9,559 bases of DNA, from the NCBI GenBank assembly GCA_937900215.1, contig CALCFH010000435.1, positions 1-9,559 of the forward strand, given 5' to 3'. This DNA comes from an uncultured Cryomorphaceae bacterium (GTDB lineage: Bacteria; Bacteroidota; Bacteroidia; Flavobacteriales; Schleiferiaceae). Of the stretch, positions 1-6,315 are shown piece after piece. The position numbers were made by a program, and so were the translations under genes. The notes below the pieces were generated by a model. The model saw nothing but the letters and a program-made list of their open reading frames with translations, did not search any database and was not told where the DNA came from. Numbering within the stretch: the first letter of the stretch is position 1; each line of letters starts with the position of its first letter.

Positions 1-96
1 CTATTTAATGCACCCGATGAAGCAGGTCCGTATAAATTTATATGCAGTTTCCCAGGGCACTTTGCGAGTATGCAAGGAATTTTATTCGTTCAGTAA
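1..96 (+). CDS. C-terminal end of a blue-copper (azurin/plastocyanin-like) protein, 5' end outside the window
   Basis: Frame 1 is open from the first base to a TAA at 94-96 and encodes 31 residues. They contain CSFPGHFASMQG, preceded by GPYKFI. This is the C-terminal type I copper loop of azurin/auracyanin-like cupredoxins, with Cys15, His20 and Met24 (numbered from the window edge) in the C-x4-H-x3-M spacing of copper ligands. The other histidine ligand would lie upstream, outside the window. Such domains carry single electrons in the periplasm or at the outer face of the inner membrane. In Bacteroidota they occur alone or as the last domain of larger dehydrogenase or HEAT-repeat proteins, and the fragment cannot say which. 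A strong hairpin terminator follows 17 bases after the stop. The call rests on this motif alone, but the motif is distinctive. Confidence 0.82.
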   Translation, partial: LFNAPDEAGPYKFICSFPGHFASMQGILFVQ

Positions 97-113
97 ACAA
101 CTCATTTTACAAG

Positions 114-146
114 AAAACTCCTCCCAATGCGCGAGGAGTTTTTTTT
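114..146 (+). terminator. Rho-independent terminator after the blue-copper gene, probably usable from both sides
   Basis: A 10-bp stem pairs 114-123 (AAAACTCCTC) with 133-142 around a 9-base loop, and a run of eight T spans 139-146. It lies 17 bases after the stop at 96. Read on the minus strand, the same stem ends in TTTTCTTGT, so it may also stop transcription from the small secreted gene at 211-477. Confidence 0.85.
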
Positions 147-161
147 GGTCCATAATTATAC

Positions 162-195
162 ATCCACCTTTTAATACAGGTGGATTCTTTTTTTT
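162..195 (+). terminator. Second tandem hairpin terminator
   Basis: An 8-bp stem pairs 162-169 (ATCCACCT) with 178-185 around an 8-base loop. It is followed by a T-rich tail to 195 broken by one C. It lies 16 bases after the first terminator and 15 bases beyond the stop codon of the convergent minus-strand gene. On the minus strand the stem is not followed by a good T run, so it mainly serves plus-strand transcription as a back-up. Confidence 0.7.
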
Positions 196-210
196 GAGGA
201 AGAATGGAGC

Positions 211-477
211 TTATTGACGAATAAGAGGATAATCTTCTCTATTGTAGACATAACCCGTAAAGCCAAGGAATAGAATGGCAGATTCATGAAATACAGGTCT
301 AACTCGGCATGATAAACTTGTTATTCCTTCGTCTGAATTTATTTCCGTCACATCAGTTTTTAGGTTTGGATAAGGGGCCGACTGCTTGAGTGAGTCTATT
401 TTAATATCAAACTCTTCTTGTGCATACATCCCTAAACTAAAGAGTAAGCAAAGGGAAAGAATAAATGGATTTTTCAT
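211..477 (-). CDS. Small secreted protein of unknown function
   Basis: This 88-residue protein begins with a clear Sec signal peptide: MKNP, a hydrophobic stretch of about 13 residues, then MYAQ followed by acidic EEFD. The A-Q boundary is typical of Bacteroidota, and cleavage is predicted after residue 18 or 20. There is no lipobox, so the mature protein of about 68 residues should be periplasmic or released. It has one cysteine after the signal (about residue 57) and a short hydrophobic segment, ESAILFLGFTGYVY (about 65-78), more like a buried strand than a membrane span. I recognise no family. It stands alone, convergent with the blue-copper gene and divergent from the gene at 713. No Shine-Dalgarno sequence is visible. 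The signal peptide argues that it is a real gene. Confidence 0.68.
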   Translation of the reverse strand: MKNPFILSLCLLFSLGMYAQEEFDIKIDSLKQSAPYPNLKTDVTEINSDEGITSLSCRVRPVFHESAILFLGFTGYVYNREDYPLIRQ

Positions 478-688
478 AGTGTTCTAGTTTATAGAAAGAT
501 AACGCAAATTTTCAGTCTATGGTTGGATGATTTCTTTCTTGTAGTGGGGAAGAAACAAGCGATTAGGATTTGATCTAGCCATTTTAAGACTGAACTCTTC
601 CAAATTAGCAATGAAAAGAATTTTGCGTATCTGATAAAGTTGCATTTGTGAAATTTAATTTTAAATCACTTCATAAGCTCCAAGGCAA

Positions 689-696
689 TACATTTG
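689..696 (+). promoter_or_regulatory. Candidate Bacteroidota -7 element for the gene at 713
   Basis: TACATTTG matches the Bacteroidota -7 consensus TAnnTTTG exactly. It would start transcription about 10 bases or less before the ATG at 713, giving a very short leader. No TTG is found at the expected -33 distance. A second, imperfect candidate is TGCATTTG at 641-648, with TTTTG at 621-625 and slightly short spacing. The rest of the 478-712 divergent spacer shows no RNA gene or repeat. For the minus-strand gene, a one-mismatch -7 element lies at 505-512. Confidence 0.35.
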
Positions 697-712
697 AAGC
701 TAGATTTTACTC

Positions 713-1738
713 ATGAAAGACCAGGTCAAGCGGTTTATTATTCGTCATTCTTTTTTGGAGTATGCCTTATTTGCTTTCTATCATATAAAGAATGCAAAAT
801 ATGTTCGGTTGGAGAGTGAACGTAGAAAAGCCGTTTCACTTTTCGATTGCGATCAGCTTTGTGATGCACTTCCTTATGGACCGTTTGAGCGTGTAATTGA
901 CAATAATTTATACGGCCATGCCTATCAAATTAGAGAATATGCTGGTTTAAAAACAGATTTAAAGGCCTATCTCGAACACGGTCTTTTTTGGGGTGGAATG
1001 CTGCATGCCGATGAGTATCATTGGCATTTCAAGCGGGTAATCACATTTAGCTCAAACAGAAAGCGCGACATAGAAGAGAAATTGCCCACGAAAAGGGCTG
1101 TTCCTATTGGACCTTATATTCACTATGCCAAAGGTGTATTGGATGCTTCGAGTTTTGTTGTGTTGAAAAAACAACTTGGCAAAGTATTGTTGGTGTTTCC
1201 GGCCCACAGTGTTCTAAATGTTGAGGCAAGTTTTGATGTGAACCTATTTTTAGATGAAGTAGAGCGAATTAAAACTGCATACGATACAGTTCTGGTTTCA
1301 CTCTATTTTATTGATGCTAAGAATCTGGAAGCTAGAAGAGTTTATGAGGAAAGAGGCTTTAGAATTGTCACGTCAGGGCATAGATATGACCTCTATTTTA
1401 TTTCAAGACAACGAAGTCTCATTGAATTGGCGGATATGACTATGTCAAATGAAGTGGGCACCCATGTTGGCAATTGCATTCACCTTGGAAAGCCACATTA
1501 TATTTTCCAACAGAAGACTGAGCGGATATCTCAGAAGAAAGGTGAATTAGAAAGACACTCTTCGCTTTTTACAACAGAAGAAATGAACCTTGTAGAAATT
1601 CAAAAGGCCGAAGTCTTGGATGTGTTTTCTCAGTTTAACGATAGGGGTATTTCAGCTTTGCAGAGGCAAATAGTAGACAAATACTGGGGATTATCTGAGA
1701 CCAAAACAGCCGAAGAACTAGCAGAGTTGTTTGGATAA
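713..1738 (+). CDS. Putative GT-B-like glycosyltransferase, possible nonulosonate transferase
   Basis: This 341-residue cytoplasmic-looking protein has no signal peptide or clear membrane span. I do not recognise a named family. The C-terminal half looks like the donor-binding domain of a GT-B glycosyltransferase. A strand and loop VLLVFPAHSV (about 158-167) is followed by a strand pattern with DTVLVSLYFID (191-201). Next come GFRIVTSGHRYD (215-226) and the conserved-looking SNEVGTHVGNCIHLGKPHY (245-263), which resembles the glycine-rich loop and 'GKP' turn where GT-B enzymes hold the nucleotide sugar. The N-terminal half has YGHAYQIREY (67-76) and EHGLFWGG (88-95), which could form the acceptor side. 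It converges on the five-gene nonulosonate operon, so a role in transferring that CMP-sugar to a surface glycan is plausible. Function is inferred from fold-like patterns and context only. No Shine-Dalgarno sequence precedes the ATG. Confidence 0.6.
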   Translation: MKDQVKRFIIRHSFLEYALFAFYHIKNAKYVRLESERRKAVSLFDCDQLCDALPYGPFERVIDNNLYGHAYQIREYAGLKTDLKAYLEHGLFWGGMLHADEYHWHFKRVITFSSNRKRDIEEKLPTKRAVPIGPYIHYAKGVLDASSFVVLKKQLGKVLLVFPAHSVLNVEASFDVNLFLDEVERIKTAYDTVLVSLYFIDAKNLEARRVYEERGFRIVTSGHRYDLYFISRQRSLIELADMTMSNEVGTHVGNCIHLGKPHYIFQQKTERISQKKGELERHSSLFTTEEMNLVEIQKAEVLDVFSQFNDRGISALQRQIVDKYWGLSETKTAEELAELFG

Positions 1739-1868
1739 TACGTGCTAGAATTTCTGCGTGGTCTTCATGTTTTGCTTGGATGAATTTATAGTATTACCTC
1801 CATTTTTCAGATAAATCGAGTGGATTAGATGGCCATTCCTATGATTGAATTTTGCAGAAGGGATTTGA

Positions 1869-2402
1869 CTAATTGAATTCCGATCTCAAAAGAGAAATCA
1901 AGACTGAGTTCCAATATCTTCCATCCTCAAAACAATTGTCTCGTAGAATGCCATCTTGAACAAATTTGAATTCTTTGGTGAAGAATTGTATTTTTTTCTG
2001 ATCAAATTCATATAATTCCATCCAAATCTTGTTGAGATTTAAATTGTTAAATCCATATTCCAATAAGAGTTGTGTTGCTTCATTTGCCCATCCGTTATTG
2101 TCTATATACTCTTCATTTTCACCAATGTAGAAAGAGAAATCGGCAGAGCGTATAACCCAATTAACATATAGTAGTCCACAAGCGCCAATTAGTTTCCCAT
2201 CCCTTAAACGAACAATTCCGAACATGAAATTCTTGTCGCGAGTTTGATTGAGATGCGTCATCCAATTCTCTTGATCTTTTATAGAGAGTTCACGCACTTC
2301 TCGAAAGTGCTTTCTGAAATCAGTCAAATTTCGCCAATCTCTCAAATGAACTAAATCTTCATTTTCAAGTGCTCTCAATCCAATCAGTTTAGCTTTTATC
2401 AT
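1869..2402 (-). CDS. GNAT-family acetyltransferase (RimJ/RimL type), PseH-like by context
   Basis: This 177-residue protein is of usual length for a single GNAT domain. It opens with the RimJ/RimL-like pattern KLIGLRALENEDL (5-17) and DWRN (22-25). A central strand IVRLRDGKLIGACGLLYVN (63-81) leads to the acetyl-CoA region, GWANEATQLLLEYGF (104-118). The classic Q/R-x-x-G-x-G/A loop is degenerate here. The end, KIWMELYEFDQKKIQFFTKEFKF (125-147), matches the usual 'N/D...A...Y...GF' GNAT tail. It is last in the nonulosonate operon, 4 bases after the synthase gene. By position it probably acylates an amino group on the sugar intermediate, as PseH does on the C4 amine in pseudaminic acid synthesis. 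That substrate is inferred. No terminator hairpin is visible in the 130-base spacer after it (1739-1868). Confidence 0.8.
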   Translation of the reverse strand: MIKAKLIGLRALENEDLVHLRDWRNLTDFRKHFREVRELSIKDQENWMTHLNQTRDKNFMFGIVRLRDGKLIGACGLLYVNWVIRSADFSFYIGENEEYIDNNGWANEATQLLLEYGFNNLNLNKIWMELYEFDQKKIQFFTKEFKFVQDGILRDNCFEDGRYWNSVLISLLRSEFN

Positions 2403-2406
2403 AATT

Positions 2407-3474
2407 TCAGATGTGATTAATGGTTAAGTGATCGCCAGATGTCAAGTCTTGCTTTAGAGTTTTCCCAATAAGAGCATCTAAATGATATGGCGGCAATCCG
2501 TCCTCTGGTATCGGTCTCAGTACAATGAGGTCTTCTCTTTTTAGTATTGTGCCAGCCTTTAGATCGCTTATGGTTCTGATGCACCTTCTTTGTACAATTT
2601 GAGATGAGCGTTCATTGTCTTCCACTCTTTTAACTCCGTCTCCAAGTGCACTTAGCAACTCATACGATCGGTCTACCATGTCTCTCCATGTTTTTGGATT
2701 CATAGCAAAACCGTGGTCCGGGCCGATTTGATTATTGTCATCCGTAAAATGTTTCTCGATCACTCTTGCACCAAGTGCAATGCTGCCCAAAGTCGTGGCA
2801 TGCCCGGGCGTATGGTCGGAAAGACCCAACATGATGTTTGGGTACATTTCAGAGAATGATTTGAGTACGTTCAGATTGGAGTACTTAAAATTTTCCAAGC
2901 TTCCGGTATAGTTTGTATTGCACTGCATTAAAACCAGCTTATCGGTTTTTGCCATTGCCAAGTTCATAACCCTTTGAATATCTGAAATATCTGATGCCCC
3001 TGTTGCAATCAAAACAGGTTTTTTCTTGTCTAGAATGAACTCAATTATTTCTAGCCAAGAAATATCTCCAGAACCTATTTTATACAGTTCTACAAATGGA
3101 TCAACGAGATCTACTGATTCAAAATCATACGGACTAGTGAAATAGTCTATTCCAACAGCATCGCATTCGGCCTTTAAGAGTCGGGTCCATTCTGCATTAA
3201 TACTTGCATCTTCATAGACCTCAAAAACCGATTTTTTCCATTTCGATTGGTGCGCTAATTGGCCTTTCAAAGCTTCAAAACCTTTTTGACTGACAATTTT
3301 ACCCGCCTGAAAATTCTGAAATTTAGCTGCATCCGCTCCGGCTTCTTTAGCAAGGTGGATGAGTGCCTTTGCCTTTTCTAGCGTACCATTGTGATTGGCA
3401 CCAATATCAGCAATAAAGTAGAGTTCATTTTGATCTACCCATTTTGAGCCAAGTTGAATCCCAAATTTACTCAT
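2407..3474 (-). CDS. NeuB/PseI-family nonulosonic acid synthase
   Basis: The protein condenses PEP with a six-carbon amino sugar to make a nine-carbon sialic-acid-like 2-keto sugar. Its 355 residues are full length for the family. The TIM-barrel domain spans about 15-280 with IADIGANHNG (21-30), KFQNF (51-55), YFTSPYD (111-117), KIGSGDI (132-138), ATGAS (157-161), QCNTNYT (184-190), GLSDHTPGH (217-225) and EKHFTDD (240-246), which includes a likely metal-ligand histidine. A SAF/antifreeze-like C-terminal domain covers about 295-355. The first motif has Asp23 where Neisseria NeuB has a catalytic Glu (IAEIG). With the long insert at HQSKWKKSVFEVY (75-87), this points to a distinct clade rather than textbook NeuB or PseI. 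Its ATG overlaps the SDR stop by 8 bases, and the acetyltransferase follows 4 bases after it. Which nonulosonic acid it makes cannot be read from the sequence. Confidence 0.9.
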   Translation of the reverse strand: MSKFGIQLGSKWVDQNELYFIADIGANHNGTLEKAKALIHLAKEAGADAAKFQNFQAGKIVSQKGFEALKGQLAHQSKWKKSVFEVYEDASINAEWTRLLKAECDAVGIDYFTSPYDFESVDLVDPFVELYKIGSGDISWLEIIEFILDKKKPVLIATGASDISDIQRVMNLAMAKTDKLVLMQCNTNYTGSLENFKYSNLNVLKSFSEMYPNIMLGLSDHTPGHATTLGSIALGARVIEKHFTDDNNQIGPDHGFAMNPKTWRDMVDRSYELLSALGDGVKRVEDNERSSQIVQRRCIRTISDLKAGTILKREDLIVLRPIPEDGLPPYHLDALIGKTLKQDLTSGDHLTINHI

Positions 3475-4360
3475 TGTATTCAGTTATAAGCGAGTCTACA
3501 CATTGATCTAGAGAGGGTAGACTACGTTGAGTTGTTTTTTGATAATAGCTGCAATCTAAACTTTGATCAGTGCTCCTTTTGGCTCGCTGATTAAAAGTCA
3601 AAATACTACCTTTTGAAACTGAATCAAAGTTGATATTTAGCTTTTCCAATAATCGAATTCCGAATTCGAATTTGCTAACTACTTCCGAACCACTAAGATG
3701 AACAATTTCATTCTTGAATAGGTCTGAGTCAAGTATATTTAAAATTTCAACACCCAATTGCTTACAGCTAATTGGGTTGAACAGTACATCTCCAAAAAGC
3801 TGAATAGGTATTTTCTTCTGAGCTGAATCAACTATCCATTCCGTAAAACCAGTTTTTCCATTTTTAGAATTGAGCCCAACAATAGTTGTTCTAATTATGG
3901 TATAGTTCTCTGAGTGTTGGGTTAAAAAGAATTCGCCTAGCTCTTTTGATTTTCCATACACATTATCGGGATTTGGAAGATCACTTTCTTTTGCCATATT
4001 CAAATCTGCAGAGAAAACTGCATCGGTAGAAATATAAATGATTCGGCACTGTTTGCCTGCTGATTGAGTAAGCTTTTTTAGAGTTAGTCCGTTGATTTCA
4101 AGAGCTTCACTGGGATTTTCTTGGCAATAGTTTCCATTTGTTAAAGCAGCACAGTGTACAATAACCTCGGGCTGAGACCATTCTATGAGAGCATTGTAAT
4201 TTGAAGATTTGATATCAAATTCCATATGGTGCTGCATAAAAGGCAATGCAGCAGAGGTGGAGGTACAATAGACCTTATTGGTCGGTTGCCACTGCTTCAC
4301 TAGGGTACTTCCAAGCATTCCCGTGGCACCTGTAATAAGTATGCGTTTGCTGGTACTCAT
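3467..4360 (-). CDS. RmlD-like SDR family oxidoreductase, sugar-nucleotide reductase
   Basis: This 297-residue extended SDR resembles dTDP-4-dehydrorhamnose reductase (RmlD). The NAD(P)-binding glycine motif TGATGMLG is at 10-17. Other family motifs are VIVHCAALTN (66-75), the STDAVF segment (111-116) with the usual serine or threonine before the catalytic site, and the YxxxK pair Tyr135/Lys139 in VYGKSKELGE. The later half (about 160-297) is divergent, as expected for a substrate-binding region. RmlD enzymes reduce a 4-keto sugar nucleotide. The obvious substrate here would be the 4-keto product of PseB or a related intermediate, but an SDR of this kind is not part of the standard pseudaminic acid pathway. 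It overlaps pseF by 4 bases (ATGA) and the synthase by 8 bases, which implies translational coupling. Family call is firm and substrate is open. Confidence 0.85.
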   Translation of the reverse strand: MSTSKRILITGATGMLGSTLVKQWQPTNKVYCTSTSAALPFMQHHMEFDIKSSNYNALIEWSQPEVIVHCAALTNGNYCQENPSEALEINGLTLKKLTQSAGKQCRIIYISTDAVFSADLNMAKESDLPNPDNVYGKSKELGEFFLTQHSENYTIIRTTIVGLNSKNGKTGFTEWIVDSAQKKIPIQLFGDVLFNPISCKQLGVEILNILDSDLFKNEIVHLSGSEVVSKFEFGIRLLEKLNINFDSVSKGSILTFNQRAKRSTDQSLDCSYYQKTTQRSLPSLDQCVDSLITEYNE

Positions 4361-5058
4361 AGTATACCTTTAGATTTGAGGTATGTGTATTTAAACTCCG
4401 CCAATTCCCAATCTTCTTCGTGGTCGATATCTTGTGCGAACATTTCAGGAATAACAATGGCTCCTGAATTGTCAGTCCAAAGCTTATGCTCACGCATCAA
4501 TGGATCAACCCTGAAAAAGTAGAATTGTCCTGCATCATGGAACCTCGGCTCTAAATCCTGCGACCGAGTAATTAAATGTTTTGGTTGAACCATATTCATT
4601 TTTCCAACTTCATTAAGCGCTAAGGCTCTTTGAATGGGATAGCTGTATTTTAGAACGGGAAAAATGCAATCGAACTGTTTGAGAATTCTTTCTTCGTGGA
4701 ATTGGACTAGCGTTAGGGGACTGACAAAAGGAGCAGAAGGATAGATACAAGCGGCCTCGTCAAATTCTTGTCCTGATTTTTTATAGGCAGTTATAACCTC
4801 GGCAATCACATCCATTGTGGTTGCAAAATCATCTGCATTCTTTGCACTTCTGAGAAAAGGAGTTTTGGCACCATATTGATTTGCAATGCTTGCAATTTCA
4901 GGGTCGTCAGTCGAAACCATAACTTCATCAAAAAGTCCAGATTGCAAAGCAGCGCGTATTGAGTATACGATAATAGGAAGGCCTAAGAACAGACGAATAT
5001 TTTTTCTCGGTATTCTTTTACTGCCGCCTCTTGCAGGAATGATGGCCAATCTTCTCAT
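4357..5058 (-). CDS. pseF: Pseudaminic-acid-type cytidylyltransferase (CMP-nonulosonate synthetase)
   Basis: The enzyme joins CTP to a nonulosonic acid to give the CMP-sugar donor in the cytoplasm. The 233 residues match PseF length. The nucleotide-binding motif ARGGSKRIPRKN is at 9-20 and STDDPEIA at 49-56. YPSAPFVSP (106-114), FPVLKYSYPIQRAL (133-146) and RSQDLEPRFHDAGQFYFF (165-182) are hallmarks of PseF as opposed to NeuA. QDIDHEEDWELAE (209-221) carries the conserved acidic residues that hold metal near the C-terminus. It starts inside the pseB stop (ATGA overlap, 5055-5058) and ends inside the SDR start (4357-4360). The PseF-like motifs are the best evidence that the operon's product is pseudaminic-like, although cytidylyltransferases tolerate related sugars. 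Confidence 0.92.
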   Translation of the reverse strand: MRRLAIIPARGGSKRIPRKNIRLFLGLPIIVYSIRAALQSGLFDEVMVSTDDPEIASIANQYGAKTPFLRSAKNADDFATTMDVIAEVITAYKKSGQEFDEAACIYPSAPFVSPLTLVQFHEERILKQFDCIFPVLKYSYPIQRALALNEVGKMNMVQPKHLITRSQDLEPRFHDAGQFYFFRVDPLMREHKLWTDNSGAIVIPEMFAQDIDHEEDWELAEFKYTYLKSKGIL

Positions 5059-6080
5059 TCCATTTCAAATGTATGATCAACATGTTTTTTTATCAAATGG
5101 CGCAAGGTTTCGACAGTTTCCCAATCGGTATTCTCCCCTGAATTGTATTTAAATCCGCCTGAAACTTTCTTGGCTTTAAAATGCTCCACATAGTCTTCAA
5201 TACTCCACCTATGAATACTGGGAACTATGGTATAGTATTTACCTAGATCGTAGGTATAGTAGGAGTCTGATTCGGTTATCATCTCCTCGTGAATTTTCTC
5301 GCCCGGGCGAATTCCAATAACGGGTTTATCGCATTCTGGCCCTATCGCTTCAGCCACATCAGTGATGCGGTAGGAAGGTATTTTAGGAACAAAGATTTCT
5401 CCACCCCAAGCATGTTGCAAGGCGTGCATGACCATTTGAACACCACCATCCAGAGAAATATTAAAACGGGTCATGGTTGGGTCGGTAATGGGTAGAGTAC
5501 CCGTAGATTTTTTCTTTAGGAAAAAAGGAATTACCGAACCATTGCTTCCCATAACATTTCCGTAGCGCACAACTGAAAATCGAATAGGATTGGCGCCCCG
5601 AATATTATTAGCTGCTACGAATAGCTTATCGCTTGCCAATTTTGTGGCACCATATAAATTTACAGGAGCTGCAGCTTTGTCTGTAGATAAGGCGACTACG
5701 CGCTCAACCTCTGTTTCTAAGCATGCATTGATGAGGTTTTCTGCGCCCATTACATTGGTCTTGACACATTCCATAGGATTGTATTCAGCAATGTGCACAT
5801 GCTTCATGGCCGCGGCGTGAATCACATAATGAATGCCCCTCATGGCTCTTTTTAATCTATCTGCATCTCTAACATCTCCAATGAAGTAACGCATTTGAGG
5901 GTAGGTTTTAACAGGAAAATCCATTTCCATTTGGAATTGTTTCTGTTCATCTCTAGAATAGATGACCAAACGCTTTACCTCGGGATGGGTTTTTAAAATA
6001 TATGCAGTCAGAGCTTTACCTAGCGAGCCTGTTCCGCCAGTAATTAGAATACTCTTGCCTTCAAATGAAAAATTATTCAT
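5055..6080 (-). CDS. pseB: UDP-N-acetylglucosamine 4,6-dehydratase (inverting)
   Basis: The enzyme removes water from UDP-GlcNAc and inverts C5, giving UDP-2-acetamido-2,6-dideoxy-beta-L-arabino-hexos-4-ulose, the first step towards pseudaminic acid. The 341 residues are full length. The NADP-binding loop TGGTGSLG is at 14-21, SRDEQKQFQM at 42-51, and IGDVRD at 67-72. The catalytic LSTDKAA (131-137) carries Asp134 and Lys135, with Tyr143 in NLYGATK. Further PseB signatures are VVRYGNVMGS (170-179), LPITDPTMTRF (196-206), GGEIFVPKIPSYRITD (226-241) and RPGEKIHEEMI (258-268). The frame stays open to an ATG at 6146, but 6080 is the better start: AAGGAG (6088-6093) sits 7 bases before it, family homology begins there, and an exact -7 promoter element lies inside the longer reading. 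It is the first gene of the operon. Confidence 0.94.
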   Translation of the reverse strand: MNNFSFEGKSILITGGTGSLGKALTAYILKTHPEVKRLVIYSRDEQKQFQMEMDFPVKTYPQMRYFIGDVRDADRLKRAMRGIHYVIHAAAMKHVHIAEYNPMECVKTNVMGAENLINACLETEVERVVALSTDKAAAPVNLYGATKLASDKLFVAANNIRGANPIRFSVVRYGNVMGSNGSVIPFFLKKKSTGTLPITDPTMTRFNISLDGGVQMVMHALQHAWGGEIFVPKIPSYRITDVAEAIGPECDKPVIGIRPGEKIHEEMITESDSYYTYDLGKYYTIVPSIHRWSIEDYVEHFKAKKVSGGFKYNSGENTDWETVETLRHLIKKHVDHTFEME

Positions 6081-6087
6081 TGCTTTG

Positions 6088-6093
6088 CTCCTT
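6088..6093 (-). promoter_or_regulatory. Shine-Dalgarno sequence fixing the pseB start
   Basis: AAGGAG on the minus strand lies 7 bases before the ATG at 6080. Strong Shine-Dalgarno sequences are rare in this window and in Bacteroidota, so this one supports 6080 over the upstream ATG at 6146, which has no such site. Confidence 0.7.
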
Positions 6094-6121
6094 TGTTTTC
6101 TTTGAATCTTTACCAAGTGCT

Positions 6122-6129
6122 CAAAGTTA
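6122..6129 (-). promoter_or_regulatory. Candidate -7 promoter element of the nonulosonate operon
   Basis: On the minus strand the bases read TAACTTTG, an exact match to TAnnTTTG. Transcription would begin near 6115, giving a leader of about 35 bases that includes the Shine-Dalgarno sequence. No TTG is seen at the usual -33 distance, so the call is tentative. Confidence 0.45.
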
Positions 6130-6307
6130 ATCACAGTTTGTCGCATGTTAGAATAGAATAAGCAGGATTCTGATTTTCAATAAACTGATGGACTTATTGG
6201 CTTCTGAAGTTTTGTTTGGATGGATAGCGCAGCAAAATGAGGACTCAGTTTATGAAGGTTTTTTTCTTAACCTGCTGAGGTTAATGTAAATATTCGAAAA
6301 TCTTTAT

Positions 6308-6315
6308 TATTTTTG
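6308..6315 (+). promoter_or_regulatory. Candidate -7 promoter element of rplS
   Basis: TATTTTTG matches TAnnTTTG exactly, 79 bases before the rplS start codon. The -33 region (about 6284-6286) reads ATG rather than TTG. Transcription would begin near 6322, at the start of the leader described next. Confidence 0.5.

Noticed and set aside
8..217. Open plus-strand frame of 69 codons at the left end
   Set aside because: It overlaps the cupredoxin tail in another frame and runs through both terminator hairpins. Its sequence is rich in codons made by the T tracts and resembles no protein.
1739..1868. Search for a terminator between the convergent gene at 713-1738 and the acetyltransferase gene
   Set aside because: I found no stable hairpin with a T run on either strand, so no feature is reported there.
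3650..3672. Short repeated GAATTC/TTCGAA-like units
   Set aside because: They are only a few bases long and lie inside the SDR coding sequence. They look like chance low complexity, not a regulatory repeat.
4275..4493. Minus-strand open frame across the pseF/SDR junction
   Set aside because: It lies in a different frame within two well-supported genes, and its residues look like random translation.
4886..5152. Plus-strand open frame opposite pseF and pseB
   Set aside because: It is antisense to conserved coding sequence, with no ribosome binding site or recognisable protein features.
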